Positions 25,928 through 34,211 of a DNA stretch of 64,000 bases are shown one piece after another. The notes beneath the pieces were generated by a model. That model made no database searches. It had not been told where the DNA came from and saw only the letters and a program-made list of their open reading frames with translations. The position numbers and the translations under genes were made by a program. The stretch is from Bacteriovoracaceae bacterium (GTDB lineage Bacteria > Bdellovibrionota > Bacteriovoracia > Bacteriovoracales > Bacteriovoracaceae), in NCBI GenBank assembly GCA_023701435.1, contig JAMPXB010000015.1:1-64000 (forward strand). The letters run 5' to 3'. Position 1 is the first letter of the stretch, and the number at the start of each line of letters is the position of its first letter.

Positions 25928-25944
25928 ATTTGGAAGGAGTTCAC

Positions 25945-26418
25945 ATGTTTAATCTCGGTGACTACGTTGTTTGTCCCGGCCACGGAGTTGGTCAGATTTG
26001 CAGCGTCGATACAAAAGAATTAAATGGTGAGATGAAGAGTTTCTACATCATTAAAGTTGTTTCTAACGGCATGAAAGTCATGATTCCAGTGGATAGTAAG
26101 GAAGGCGTACGCGCTTTGATCCCATCTACGGAAATTAGTGGTGTTTTCGAGTTATTAGAAAATCAAAATGTTAAAGTTGATATGTCGACCTGGAACCGTC
26201 GTCATCGTGAGTATACCCTAAAAGTCAAGACCGGCTCCCTGTTGGAAATAGCCGACGTCCTTCGCCAGCTCTTGCTCTTAAAAATGACCAAGAAGCTCTC
26301 TTTTGGAGAGAGAAAAATGCTGGATCAGTGTAAAGAATTGATCGTTAAAGAGGTTTCACTTTCTTCTGGAACTCCGGAAGACTCAATCTCTGAGAAAATC
26401 GACTCACTTTACAGCTAG
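25945..26418 (+). CDS. carD: CarD/CdnL-family transcription regulator
   Basis: Binds the RNA polymerase beta subunit and stabilises open complexes at weak promoters. 157 aa from ATG 25945, which has AAGGAG seven bases upstream; a TTG five codons earlier is not needed. The RNAP-interaction domain reads MFNLGDYVVCPGHGVGQI with KSFYIIKV and GMKVMIPVD; the helical DNA-binding part has WNRRHREYTLKVKTGSLLEIA and LSFGERKML. Monocistronic, with a palindrome in its promoter or leader that may allow self-control. Confidence 0.92.
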   Translation: MFNLGDYVVCPGHGVGQICSVDTKELNGEMKSFYIIKVVSNGMKVMIPVDSKEGVRALIPSTEISGVFELLENQNVKVDMSTWNRRHREYTLKVKTGSLLEIADVLRQLLLLKMTKKLSFGERKMLDQCKELIVKEVSLSSGTPEDSISEKIDSLYS

Positions 26419-26481
26419 AAGATTCTCAATCCCTCAGTAAGAGTGTATTCTTTTCCTCATTATTCTTTGAGGAGCTTCCCT

Positions 26482-27924
26482 ATGACTGTCCGAGTAAGAT
26501 TCGCACCATCACCAACTGGTTATTTACATATTGGTGGGGCCCGCACGGCCCTCTACAACTATCTCTATGCTAAGGCGACGGGAGGTACTTTCGTTCTTCG
26601 TATTGAGGATACTGATTTGGAACGCTCCAAAGCTGAATACGAAGCCCTTCAAATTGATGATTTGAAATGGATGGGAATTATTCATGATGAGGGTCCTGAT
26701 AGACCTAATCCTAAATATGGTCCATACCGTCAGTCAGAAAGACTGGATATCTACATGAAGTATGCCCAGGAGTTGATTGAGAAGGGGATGGCCTTCTATG
26801 ATTTCTGTACTGATGAAGAATTAGAGGCAATGAGGGCGAAAGCTGAAGCCGATAATCTTGATCCTCACTACAGTGGTAAGTGGAGAGAGCCACAGCACTG
26901 GGAAGAGGCCAAGGCCCGAGTGGCCGCTGGAGAAAAAACGGCGATCCGTTTTAAAGTGCCAAAAAAATCTTATGAGCTAAATGATAAAGTTAAAGGCAAA
27001 GTGGTCTATCCGGACAATATGGTTGGTGACTTTGTGATCATGAGATCAAATGGTCTCCCAACTTATAATTATTGCTGTGTGATCGACGACTGGCTCATGG
27101 ATATCACTCACGTCATTCGCGGAGAAGATCACCTGAACAATACTGTTCGTCAGCTTATGATCTATGAAGCCCTAAACGCCAAGATTCCGGAATTTGCTCA
27201 CGTCTCTCTTCTGATTGGTCATGACCGCCAGAAGCTTTCAAAACGTCATGGCGCGACTTCCGTTAATCTCTACCGAAATGAGCACTATCTTCCAGAGGCC
27301 ATGTGTAATTACTTGTGTCTTCTTGGTTGGTCCCATCCGGAAGAGCGAGATATTTTTGCCAAGGAAGATATCGTGAATCTTTTTAGCCTCGAGCGCTTCT
27401 CGGCATCTTCGGCCATGTATGATTTAGAAAAATTAAAATGGGTGAACTCTGAGCATATCAAGAAAATGGATAATGCCTCACTCATTACTCTTGTTGAAAA
27501 AGAACCAGAAACAGAATTTTTCCGTAAGCAAACTCCTGAGTGGAAGAATGCTTGTGTGGAACTCTTAAAGCGCTACGCTCAGTTCGTGCCGGACTTTCCG
27601 AAGCTTGTGAATGAGCTGATTTTAAACGACGATCCGGAAATGACTGATCCTCTAAAAGAGATTCTTTCCTGGGAAACAACTCCTAAGATTCTTTCTTTTA
27701 TTTCGGAAGAAGTGAATAAGTTCTCTTCCGAGTTTGTCACGGAAACTGAACTCAATGGTTGGATGGATCACGTTAAAAAAGAAATGGGTGTTAAAGGTAA
27801 GCCGCTCTTCCAGGGCGTGCGTGCTGCTTTGACTGGTCATGATCACGGACCGGATTTAAAATTTCTTATTCCGCTGACTCCGATCAATGTACTAAAAAAT
27901 AGAATCGCGCATTTAAATAAGTAG
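26482..27924 (+). CDS. gltX: Glutamyl-tRNA synthetase
   Basis: Charges tRNA-Glu, and possibly tRNA-Gln if this organism uses the transamidation route. 480 aa. Class I motifs are RFAPSPTGYLHIGGARTA at the start and KLSKRHGAT (KMSKS equivalent) near residue 250. ATG 26482 has GAGGAG eight bases upstream, better than the ATG 13 codons earlier. Five bases before cysS, so the two synthetases are co-transcribed. Confidence 0.96.
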   Translation: MTVRVRFAPSPTGYLHIGGARTALYNYLYAKATGGTFVLRIEDTDLERSKAEYEALQIDDLKWMGIIHDEGPDRPNPKYGPYRQSERLDIYMKYAQELIEKGMAFYDFCTDEELEAMRAKAEADNLDPHYSGKWREPQHWEEAKARVAAGEKTAIRFKVPKKSYELNDKVKGKVVYPDNMVGDFVIMRSNGLPTYNYCCVIDDWLMDITHVIRGEDHLNNTVRQLMIYEALNAKIPEFAHVSLLIGHDRQKLSKRHGATSVNLYRNEHYLPEAMCNYLCLLGWSHPEERDIFAKEDIVNLFSLERFSASSAMYDLEKLKWVNSEHIKKMDNASLITLVEKEPETEFFRKQTPEWKNACVELLKRYAQFVPDFPKLVNELILNDDPEMTDPLKEILSWETTPKILSFISEEVNKFSSEFVTETELNGWMDHVKKEMGVKGKPLFQGVRAALTGHDHGPDLKFLIPLTPINVLKNRIAHLNK

Positions 27925-27929
27925 GAACA

Positions 27930-29363
27930 ATGACGAGAGAATTAAAAATTCAAAATAACCTAACTCGCAAAAAAGAAGTCTTTAAGACGATTGAACCGGG
28001 CAAGGTTAAATTTTATTCTTGTGGTCCCACGACCTATGACTTTCTTCATATTGGGAATGCCCGCGCTCTCGTCGTGGGTGATCTTTTTAACCGGGTACTG
28101 AAGGCCTTTGGTTATGAAGTGAACTTCGTCAGAAACTACACTGACGTTGATGATAAGATTATTGATCGCGCCCGTCAGGAAGGACGAGATGCTCTGGAGC
28201 ATGCGGCAATCTTTGTAAAAGAATGTGAAACGGATATGAATTCACTCGGCATGATGCCGGCCACTCACACACCCAAAGTTTCTGAGACTATGCCTGAGAT
28301 CATTCAGATGATTCAGGATATTATTAAAAACGGCAAGGCCTACGAAACAGAGGGCGAGGTTTTCTTCCATGTTCCGGCCTTTCATGACTATGGGAAACTT
28401 TCTAAAAAAGATCTTGATAGTTTGCAACATGGTATTCGCGTGGAAGTTGATGGCCGCAAAAAACATCCTTCTGACTTTGTACTATGGAAACCGGCCAAGC
28501 CAGGGGAGCCTTCATGGGACTCACCATGGGGCAAGGGACGACCAGGATGGCATATTGAATGTTCGGCCATGGCCAAAAAGTTTTTAGGTAACACTCTTGA
28601 TCTGCACCACGGCGGTGTGGATCTGATGTTTCCGCACCATGAAAATGAAATCGCTCAATCAGAAGCGGCAAATAATTGTCCGTTCTGTAATAATTGGGCC
28701 CATAATGAATTCCTGAATTTCGGTTCAGAGAAGATGAGTAAGTCGCTGGGTAACGTGATTAAGATCCGTGACTTCGTGGAAAAATATGGCGGCCAGGTTC
28801 TGCGCCATGTTCTCCTTTCTGTTCATTACCGCGCACGTTTAGAGTGGAGCGAAGAAGTGATTCAAAGGGCCATTGATGAGGTGAAACGAATTCATGAATT
28901 TGCTCTTGAAGCAAAAAGTTATAAGGCAGGGGGAGATTATTCATCGCCGGAAATTAGCGAGTGCATCGATAAAATGATGGATGAGCTGGCCAATGACTTT
29001 AACTCTGCTGGGGCCATGGGGCATTTCTTCTCTTTTTTAAGAAATGTTAAGGGTAATAAAGACCAACTCTCACCGGCCAGCCTGGAGCAGGTCCAGAAAA
29101 CTCTAAAATTTGTAGAAGAAGCCTTGGGTTTAGTGAATAAAGATCCCCAAGCTGTCCTCGAGATCTTAAAGAAGCTCGAGCAAGATACTAGTTCTAGCGG
29201 CATTGATGCGACTCAGATTGAGGCCCTCATCGAAGAGCGTAAAGTGGCAAAAGCCGCTAAAAACTGGGCCCGCGCCGATGAAATTCGCAAAGAACTCGCT
29301 CAAAAGAACATCGTTTTAAAAGATAATCCAGATGGCTCCTCCAGCTGGACAGTGCAAGGATAG
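27930..29363 (+). CDS. cysS: Cysteinyl-tRNA synthetase
   Basis: Charges tRNA-Cys. 477 aa. Zinc-binding FYSCGPTTYD, HIGH motif FLHIGNARA, zinc ligands in WHIECSAM and the DLHHGGVDLMFPHHENE segment, and KMSKSLGN are complete. The stop lies inside the stem of a terminator. No separate RBS of note; the gene follows gltX closely. Confidence 0.96.
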   Translation: MTRELKIQNNLTRKKEVFKTIEPGKVKFYSCGPTTYDFLHIGNARALVVGDLFNRVLKAFGYEVNFVRNYTDVDDKIIDRARQEGRDALEHAAIFVKECETDMNSLGMMPATHTPKVSETMPEIIQMIQDIIKNGKAYETEGEVFFHVPAFHDYGKLSKKDLDSLQHGIRVEVDGRKKHPSDFVLWKPAKPGEPSWDSPWGKGRPGWHIECSAMAKKFLGNTLDLHHGGVDLMFPHHENEIAQSEAANNCPFCNNWAHNEFLNFGSEKMSKSLGNVIKIRDFVEKYGGQVLRHVLLSVHYRARLEWSEEVIQRAIDEVKRIHEFALEAKSYKAGGDYSSPEISECIDKMMDELANDFNSAGAMGHFFSFLRNVKGNKDQLSPASLEQVQKTLKFVEEALGLVNKDPQAVLEILKKLEQDTSSSGIDATQIEALIEERKVAKAAKNWARADEIRKELAQKNIVLKDNPDGSSSWTVQG

Positions 29364-29386
29364 GGTCATTTTGACCCTGTCCTTTT
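29357..29386 (+). terminator. Terminator at the end of cysS
   Basis: GGATAGGGTCA and TGACCCTGTCC form a stem with one mismatch around a TTT loop, followed by TTTTCTT. Confidence 0.75.
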
Positions 29387-29482
29387 CTTAATATCCTACA
29401 TCGCCTGACACCTTCTCCTCATTGCCAATCAACTATGTTAGTTTTCAAAAGTATCTGTTCTTAATTAACCATAGGAGTCTCT

Positions 29483-30367
29483 ATGAAATTGCTTTCAGCT
29501 TTAGTGGTGATGATGTTTGCCATTAACACTTTCGCTTCCTCTCAAACGAAATCATTTTTTTACGATGGTACTCAGGATTCAGTAAATATGTCGCTTCAGG
29601 CGGAGAAGACTCATATTGAATACCGTTATGAGCAGCGCTGGACTACTTGTTACCGTACAGTCACTCACTACGAAACACGTTGCCAGGGAAATCCCCCAAG
29701 ATGCCATTCTGTACCAGTCACCAGAACTGTTCCTTATTCATGTCTGGAAACAGTAAGTGTTCCATACGAAGTATGGGATTACGATGTTGAGGCCAATGTC
29801 TCTGTAAACTTCGCTGACCTTGCAACAGAACTTCCGGTGGGCGAAACTATCAAGGTGACTCTTTCGGGCGATCACTTATCTCTTTCGGCCGTTGGTTCTA
29901 AGAAATTTTTCATTCTTGCTAAACAAAACGGTATCTCTTCTCAGATGAACGGCACTTTGAAACTGATGGATGCTTCTTATGAAGTAAGCCTGCTTGAAGC
30001 CGCTCCAGTAGTGAAGGCCCTAGAGATGACTAATATCTCACTTAAGAATTCTGTTCTTAACTTCAAGATCGGTCCGGTTGAAGTACCAGAGCTTATTGGC
30101 TTCTCATTAGAAGTGAAAAAGAACCCAATCCTTGGTTCATCCACTGTTCTTTTTGACCGTGAACTTCAGAACTCTGAGATCGTGATCGCAAATGATGAAA
30201 CTAGCGCTGCTGCCAGTGTCAACATCAAGAACTTGGGTGTAGAACTAGAGAGCGGTCGTTATACTCTTACTGCTAAGACTTTCTTTAAGCATTCAGGAAA
30301 GGTTATCAATAAAGAGCAATTTGAGCGCCTAGAGGTTTCTCGCACCCTTATTTATAAGATTCGTTAA
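29483..30367 (+). CDS. Exported cysteine-motif protein A, 294 aa
   Basis: Signal peptide ending near NTFAS-S, then a conserved opening TKSFFYDGT. The next 70 residues hold five cysteines in a TCYR...RCQ...RCH...SCLETVSVPYEV arrangement, likely disulphide-linked in the periplasm or outside. The rest looks beta-rich with Leu/Lys repeats and no known domain. It is paralogous to the next gene over its whole length. Own terminator downstream. Function unknown. Confidence 0.7.
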   Translation: MKLLSALVVMMFAINTFASSQTKSFFYDGTQDSVNMSLQAEKTHIEYRYEQRWTTCYRTVTHYETRCQGNPPRCHSVPVTRTVPYSCLETVSVPYEVWDYDVEANVSVNFADLATELPVGETIKVTLSGDHLSLSAVGSKKFFILAKQNGISSQMNGTLKLMDASYEVSLLEAAPVVKALEMTNISLKNSVLNFKIGPVEVPELIGFSLEVKKNPILGSSTVLFDRELQNSEIVIANDETSAAASVNIKNLGVELESGRYTLTAKTFFKHSGKVINKEQFERLEVSRTLIYKIR

Positions 30368-30390
30368 TAACCTTAAGATTCCATACAGAA

Positions 30391-30416
30391 GGGACCCCTC
30401 GTGGGTCCCTTTTTTA
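30391..30416 (+). terminator. Terminator after exported protein A
   Basis: GGGACCC (30391-30397) and GGGTCCC (30403-30409) with a T-tract. Confidence 0.92.
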
Positions 30417-30498
30417 TTGTAAAAAGTTCACGGTCTTCAGGGTAATCCATCCACCCGTGATATGAAGAAACACAAATAATACTTAGAGGAGACTCCAT

Positions 30499-31374
30499 AT
30501 GAAAATGCTCATTGGCCTATTAAGCCTGGCCGCCTCACTTACTGCCTTTGGCAGTTCTGTTGAAACCAAAACTTTCTTCTACGACGGCACTCGCCAGTCG
30601 GTGGAATTATTATTCCAGGGTGAGAAAACTCACACTGAATACCGTCTGGAAAGACGTCAGACTATTTGTTACCGCGAGCAGTATATGGGCAACCGTACAG
30701 TATGTACCGGCGGCGGAAGTTCTCCTCGTTATTGCACCAGTCACCCGGTTTATCAGACAGTCGCTTACCCTTGTTCTGAAACCGTAAGCGTTCCTTATGA
30801 AGTTCATGACTACTATGTGGACGCCCGCGTGATCGTGGATGTGACTAACCTTACTGGACTTGCTACTCCAGGTGAGACCATTAAAGTAACTCTTGAAGGT
30901 GACTATCTCTCATTCAGCGCTCTTGGATCAAAAAAGTTTTTCGTCACTGCTAAGAAAAAAGACGTTGAAACTGGCTTTAATGGCCAGGTGAAAATGATTG
31001 ATGCTCTTCTGGCAGTTGAACTTCAGGAAGCAGCTCCGCTTATCAGTGCTCTGAAAATGGATGATCTTTCAGTGAACGGAAATTTCCTTAAGTTTTCAAC
31101 CAACAAGATGAATAACATCGGTCTTAATCTTAAAGTGGAAAGAAAGAAACTTTTTGGCGATGAGATGGTGTTTGATCGTGATCTGACTGAGGAAGAAGTT
31201 CAAATTAACGGTGATGAAGCAGAAGTTAATTTCCTTCGCTTGGGCTTTGAACTTTCAAAAGGGAAGTATGAAATCACTGCCACTTCGATGGTAAAGTTTG
31301 ACGGTGATATTCTGAATAAAGATCAGTTCTCTGGTCTAAGTACTTCTAAGAAGCTTGTTTACCGCGTGAAATAA
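30499..31374 (+). CDS. Exported cysteine-motif protein B, 291 aa
   Basis: Paralogue of the previous gene: signal peptide, TKTFFYDGT opening, cysteine block with TICYREQYMGN, VCTGG, YCTSH and PCSETVSVPYEV, and the same GETIKVTLEGDYLSFSALGSKKFF strand region. AGAGGAG precedes the ATG. Identity is high in the N-terminal half and at GETIKVTL, low in between, so the duplication is not recent. Each copy has its own promoter region and terminator, suggesting separate control. Confidence 0.7.
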   Translation: MKMLIGLLSLAASLTAFGSSVETKTFFYDGTRQSVELLFQGEKTHTEYRLERRQTICYREQYMGNRTVCTGGGSSPRYCTSHPVYQTVAYPCSETVSVPYEVHDYYVDARVIVDVTNLTGLATPGETIKVTLEGDYLSFSALGSKKFFVTAKKKDVETGFNGQVKMIDALLAVELQEAAPLISALKMDDLSVNGNFLKFSTNKMNNIGLNLKVERKKLFGDEMVFDRDLTEEEVQINGDEAEVNFLRLGFELSKGKYEITATSMVKFDGDILNKDQFSGLSTSKKLVYRVK

Positions 31375-31404
31375 AACGAGACGCTAAATTTATTTGAAAA
31401 TGAG

Positions 31405-31432
31405 GACCCACCGAAAGGTGGGTCTTTTTTTT
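31405..31432 (+). terminator. Terminator after exported protein B
   Basis: GACCCACC (31405-31412) and GGTGGGTC (31417-31424) around GAAA, then eight Ts. Confidence 0.93.
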
Positions 31433-31461
31433 ATGGCAAACCTTAAGAAAGATGGCCTAAG

Positions 31462-31490
31462 TAATTTAATTTTCACAATTGGACTATAAT
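31462..31490 (+). promoter_or_regulatory. Possible promoter of the first DxDxDG gene
   Basis: Perfect TATAAT at 31485-31490 with a weak -35 (TAATTT) 17 bp upstream. Confidence 0.4.
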
Positions 31491-31557
31491 CAAGGAATCT
31501 TAATAGTGAGAACAGATTGATCTGAATGAAAATACTTCTTAGTGAAAGGAATCTGTG

Positions 31558-32076
31558 ATGAAGGTGATTAAGCTATTTCTTATTATGATGACTCTTCTAC
31601 CTCTGACGGTGGTAGCAAAAGAAAAGGTTACCATTAGTAGGGTTGTGGTTGATCCCGGGGAAGCAGGTATGAAAACACTTGAGGGGATAGATGTTGATCA
31701 AGATGGGGTTAGGGATGATATTCAGGTTTGGATTGATTCAGAGTATCCGATAGAAACAAGACCGAGTACTAATCGAGCTTTGAAACAATACTCAAAGTAC
31801 ATGCAGCTTGCTATTGTAAATTATCTAGATGTTGAAACTTCAAGAAATTTTAAAATCAAGAATTTAGAATCATTTTCATGCTTAAGTTGGGTTGTAAAAA
31901 ATGTAACACCAATTTATAAGAACCATGACTCAAAGTTTCTAAATACAAAAGAAAGAATTAGAGCTGAGCTAAAAGCTGAGTCATATTTTAATGGTCTTAG
32001 TCGTCCCCAATCTATTAAAAGTATACCTTTAGATCAAAGAAATGTTTTTTGTGAATTTGAAGCTTCTAAAGAATGA
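31558..32076 (+). CDS. Exported acidic-loop protein, shorter paralogue, 172 aa
   Basis: Signal peptide MKVIKLFLIMMTLLPLTVVA-K, then VVDPGEAGMKTLEGIDVDQDGVRDD, whose DVDQDGVRDD has the spacing of a calcium-binding loop, and IQVWIDSEYP...RPSTNRAL. Two Cys (SCLSW, FCEFEASKE) may pair. The same domain forms the C-terminal half of the gene at 32416, but the N-terminal domain is missing here. AAAGGA seven bases before ATG 31558 decides against GTG 31555. AT-rich. Probably a reduced duplicate. Confidence 0.68.
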   Translation: MKVIKLFLIMMTLLPLTVVAKEKVTISRVVVDPGEAGMKTLEGIDVDQDGVRDDIQVWIDSEYPIETRPSTNRALKQYSKYMQLAIVNYLDVETSRNFKIKNLESFSCLSWVVKNVTPIYKNHDSKFLNTKERIRAELKAESYFNGLSRPQSIKSIPLDQRNVFCEFEASKE

Positions 32077-32107
32077 AAAACGTTTTAATTAATAAGATAT
32101 TCAGAAG

Positions 32108-32230
32108 AAGCTCCTATTCTTTTCTTTGAATAGGAACTTGTATGTTTTTTATAGAAGTACGTCGTATTCTTGGGCCTTGTTCACAACTTTGACCTTTCTT
32201 TTTTTATCCACCAAAAGCTCCTGAGGGCGT
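32108..32230. repeat. Direct repeat copy 1 (lysA 3' end plus terminator)
   Basis: Aligns without gaps to 35668-35790, offset 3560 bp, with seven mismatches across the best 120 bases. It includes the terminator stem and the last 26 codons plus stop of lysA. Confidence 0.92.
32149..32230 (-). pseudogene. lysA 3' fragment
   Basis: Reads as the last 26 residues of the diaminopimelate decarboxylase at 35709, in frame, ending in TAA. Nothing upstream matches, so it is only a remnant of a duplication. Confidence 0.85.
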
Positions 32231-32415
32231 CACTTACCTAATATTTGGGAAAATTGAGCAATTTTTTTATCACATTCGTTAATCCGACTACATATTAACC
32301 TTATGGAATAGCTAATAAGTATTTTTATTTGTTGGGATGAGGAATAATTAAGAAATCTTGACAGTCGGAGTATGCTGATCTGACCGAAAATTCAAAAACC
32401 ATTGAAGGAGTTGTT

Positions 32416-33243
32416 ATGAAAATAAAAATGCTATTTCTTGCTGGGATAACTGCGGTATCAGTTGCAGTAAGTGCAAAAGAAAAAGTCGATGTCATCCCCG
32501 CTAGTCAGTCTTTTGTTTCAAATGGTGTTGCGATCTTTAAAGTTGAATCCTCTGAGAAGATAATAATTGAAAAAGTAGAATATGCCTTATTGAATCAAAA
32601 AGGTGGACCTGTATCTCCGCCGCTTAGTTGGCATAGTGCTGATTTAAAAACTGTAGATCAATCTCATAGAGTTTCTTTCCCCGTTAAGCTTAAAGGAGGA
32701 CAGTATAAGGTACATTTTAAGATATCTGGCCTTTATGAAAAAGATAAAAAAAATAAGCAGGGTAGATGGAATGAAAATACCCAAATACCTTTTGAAGTAA
32801 AAAAAGGTGTGGTTGATCCCGGTGAAGAAGGTAAGAAAACTCTTGAGGGAATTGACGTTGATCAAGATGGGATTAGGGATGATATTCAAGTTTGGATTGA
32901 TGCTGAGTTTCCGTTGGAGACGAGGCCCAGTACGAACAAAGGGTTGAGACAGTTTGCTAAATATTTTCAATTAACATTAGTGAATGCTACAGATCGTGAA
33001 AAGGCGATGGAGTATAAGGTTAAAATTTTGGAAGCACAAAACTGTCTTTATTGGGTCGTTGGTCTTAATTATGCTTTTAAAATAACAAATGTTGCACAAT
33101 CTAAATTTAATAACACAACAGAAAGAATAAGAGCTCATCTTATGACTGAAAAATATTTTCATGGATCTGGCACTCCGGAGAGTATTAAGAAGTTTGATGA
33201 TTCTGAAAATTTATTGTGTGAATTCGAAGCATCTAAAGAATGA
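32416..33243 (+). CDS. Exported acidic-loop protein, longer paralogue, 275 aa
   Basis: Signal peptide ending near VSAKE, an N-terminal Ig-like beta domain (residues 25-130, with SFVSNGVAIFKVES and FPVKLKGGQYKVHFKISG), then the domain shared with 31558: VVDPGEEGKKTLEGIDVDQDGIRDD, RPSTNKGLRQFAKYFQL, two Cys, and the terminal FEASKE. The DVDQDG loop suggests calcium binding. GAAGGAG upstream. Followed by the hydrolase gene with a stop/start overlap region. Likely a secreted or surface protein; partner or cargo of the hydrolase is possible. Confidence 0.7.
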   Translation: MKIKMLFLAGITAVSVAVSAKEKVDVIPASQSFVSNGVAIFKVESSEKIIIEKVEYALLNQKGGPVSPPLSWHSADLKTVDQSHRVSFPVKLKGGQYKVHFKISGLYEKDKKNKQGRWNENTQIPFEVKKGVVDPGEEGKKTLEGIDVDQDGIRDDIQVWIDAEFPLETRPSTNKGLRQFAKYFQLTLVNATDREKAMEYKVKILEAQNCLYWVVGLNYAFKITNVAQSKFNNTTERIRAHLMTEKYFHGSGTPESIKKFDDSENLLCEFEASKE

Positions 33244-33254
33244 AAGAGGTTTTA

Positions 33255-34211
33255 ATGAAAAGATTAACATTTTATTTCGTGATGATGTTCTATTTCTTAC
33301 CCGCTTTGTCATATGCTCTTACTTGCTCTATTAATGGTACTGATGTGATTTTTGTTAATGGCATCATGAATGATTCAAGGAGTGTTGATTTTACTAGAAA
33401 GAAAATGAGTAGTCATCTAGTGGCCTTGAAAAGAAATATTGATCGAACATCTATTTTAGCTTTTGATACTAGTTACAATGAAAGTGTTGATTTGATAACA
33501 GACTTCTTAGAGTCTTGGGCGCAATCAATTGAATCTAAGACAAATGGATTGATCTCATTTGATACTGCCTTTGTTGCCCTCTATCGATTATGGTTTGCAT
33601 TACCTAGGACTGATCCTATTAATACGGATGCAGTTGATAGTTATTACCTTGAAAACTATGAGAAAATAAATCAACTCCTTGACCTCGAGAAACACGACGT
33701 TACTAGGTTGGTTAGTAAAATTAAAGACAAGATTCTCCTTGATGATCGTAAGGTCTTAATAGTTTCTCATTCTCAAGGGAATTTCTTCGCTAACAAAGCC
33801 TTGTTGCAACTTAGTGAACTTCCTGACTTTGATTATGAAAAGTATAAAGGGATAATTGGAAATATTCGAGTTGCCTCACCTGTATCTAAAGTCATTGCAG
33901 ATTATAGTGTTCTTGTTCAAAATAGTGCTGATGTCATTCTTAAAGTCCCTGGCGCTCCTGCTGCAAATTATTTTTTATATGTGCCTCACCCAGATTATGA
34001 CATTCGATCAAGTGCTGAGGATAAGAAAAATAATCATTCATTTATAGAAACTTACATGTTTGATTTAGCAGCACCTGGGGAACTCTATTATAATGAAAAT
34101 CAGTCTTTAGTTGGGTTGAGGAAAAGGACGATAAAGGCCATTACTGATACAGCAGCTAAGTTAAGACCTCATCCTTCCTGCCCTTACTGTACCGATACAT
34201 TTTTTAATTAA
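33255..34211 (+). CDS. Exported alpha/beta-hydrolase-like protein, cut by TAA
   Basis: Signal peptide (FVMMFYFLPALSYA-L). The segment CSINGTDVIFVNGIMND fits the first strand and oxyanion region, and VLIVSHSQGNFFANKAL holds the nucleophile elbow S-H-S-Q-G of lipase-like hydrolases (around residue 175). HPDYD and NHSFIETY could supply the acid and histidine. ATG 33255 with AGAGG upstream is preferred to ATG 33240, which overlaps the previous stop. It ends CPYCTDTFFN-TAA, and the same frame continues open for 393 more codons as the beta-helix protein. See the separate entry. Confidence 0.65.
   Translation: MKRLTFYFVMMFYFLPALSYALTCSINGTDVIFVNGIMNDSRSVDFTRKKMSSHLVALKRNIDRTSILAFDTSYNESVDLITDFLESWAQSIESKTNGLISFDTAFVALYRLWFALPRTDPINTDAVDSYYLENYEKINQLLDLEKHDVTRLVSKIKDKILLDDRKVLIVSHSQGNFFANKALLQLSELPDFDYEKYKGIIGNIRVASPVSKVIADYSVLVQNSADVILKVPGAPAANYFLYVPHPDYDIRSSAEDKKNNHSFIETYMFDLAAPGELYYNENQSLVGLRKRTIKAITDTAAKLRPHPSCPYCTDTFFN

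Larger units (their letters stand above)
32077..32415. other. Non-coding stretch with duplicated lysA end
   Basis: No gene. 32077-32107 still resembles the start of the hydrolase gene that follows the second paralogue (GTTTTAAT plus an AAGAT motif). 32108-32230 is a diverged copy of 35668-35790. 32231-32415 is AT-rich; its last 60 bases resemble the region before 31558 (AATCTT..AGT..TGATCTGA..GAAAAT), that is, the duplicated promoter/leader of the next gene. Confidence 0.75.

Noticed and set aside
32231-32415. TTGACA at 32359 as a promoter for the longer acidic-loop gene
   Set aside because: No -10-like hexamer lies 16-18 bp downstream.
34209-34211. Recoding of the TAA as an amino acid
   Set aside because: TAA is not used for selenocysteine or pyrrolysine, and there is no downstream structure suggesting recoding; a nonsense change is simpler.
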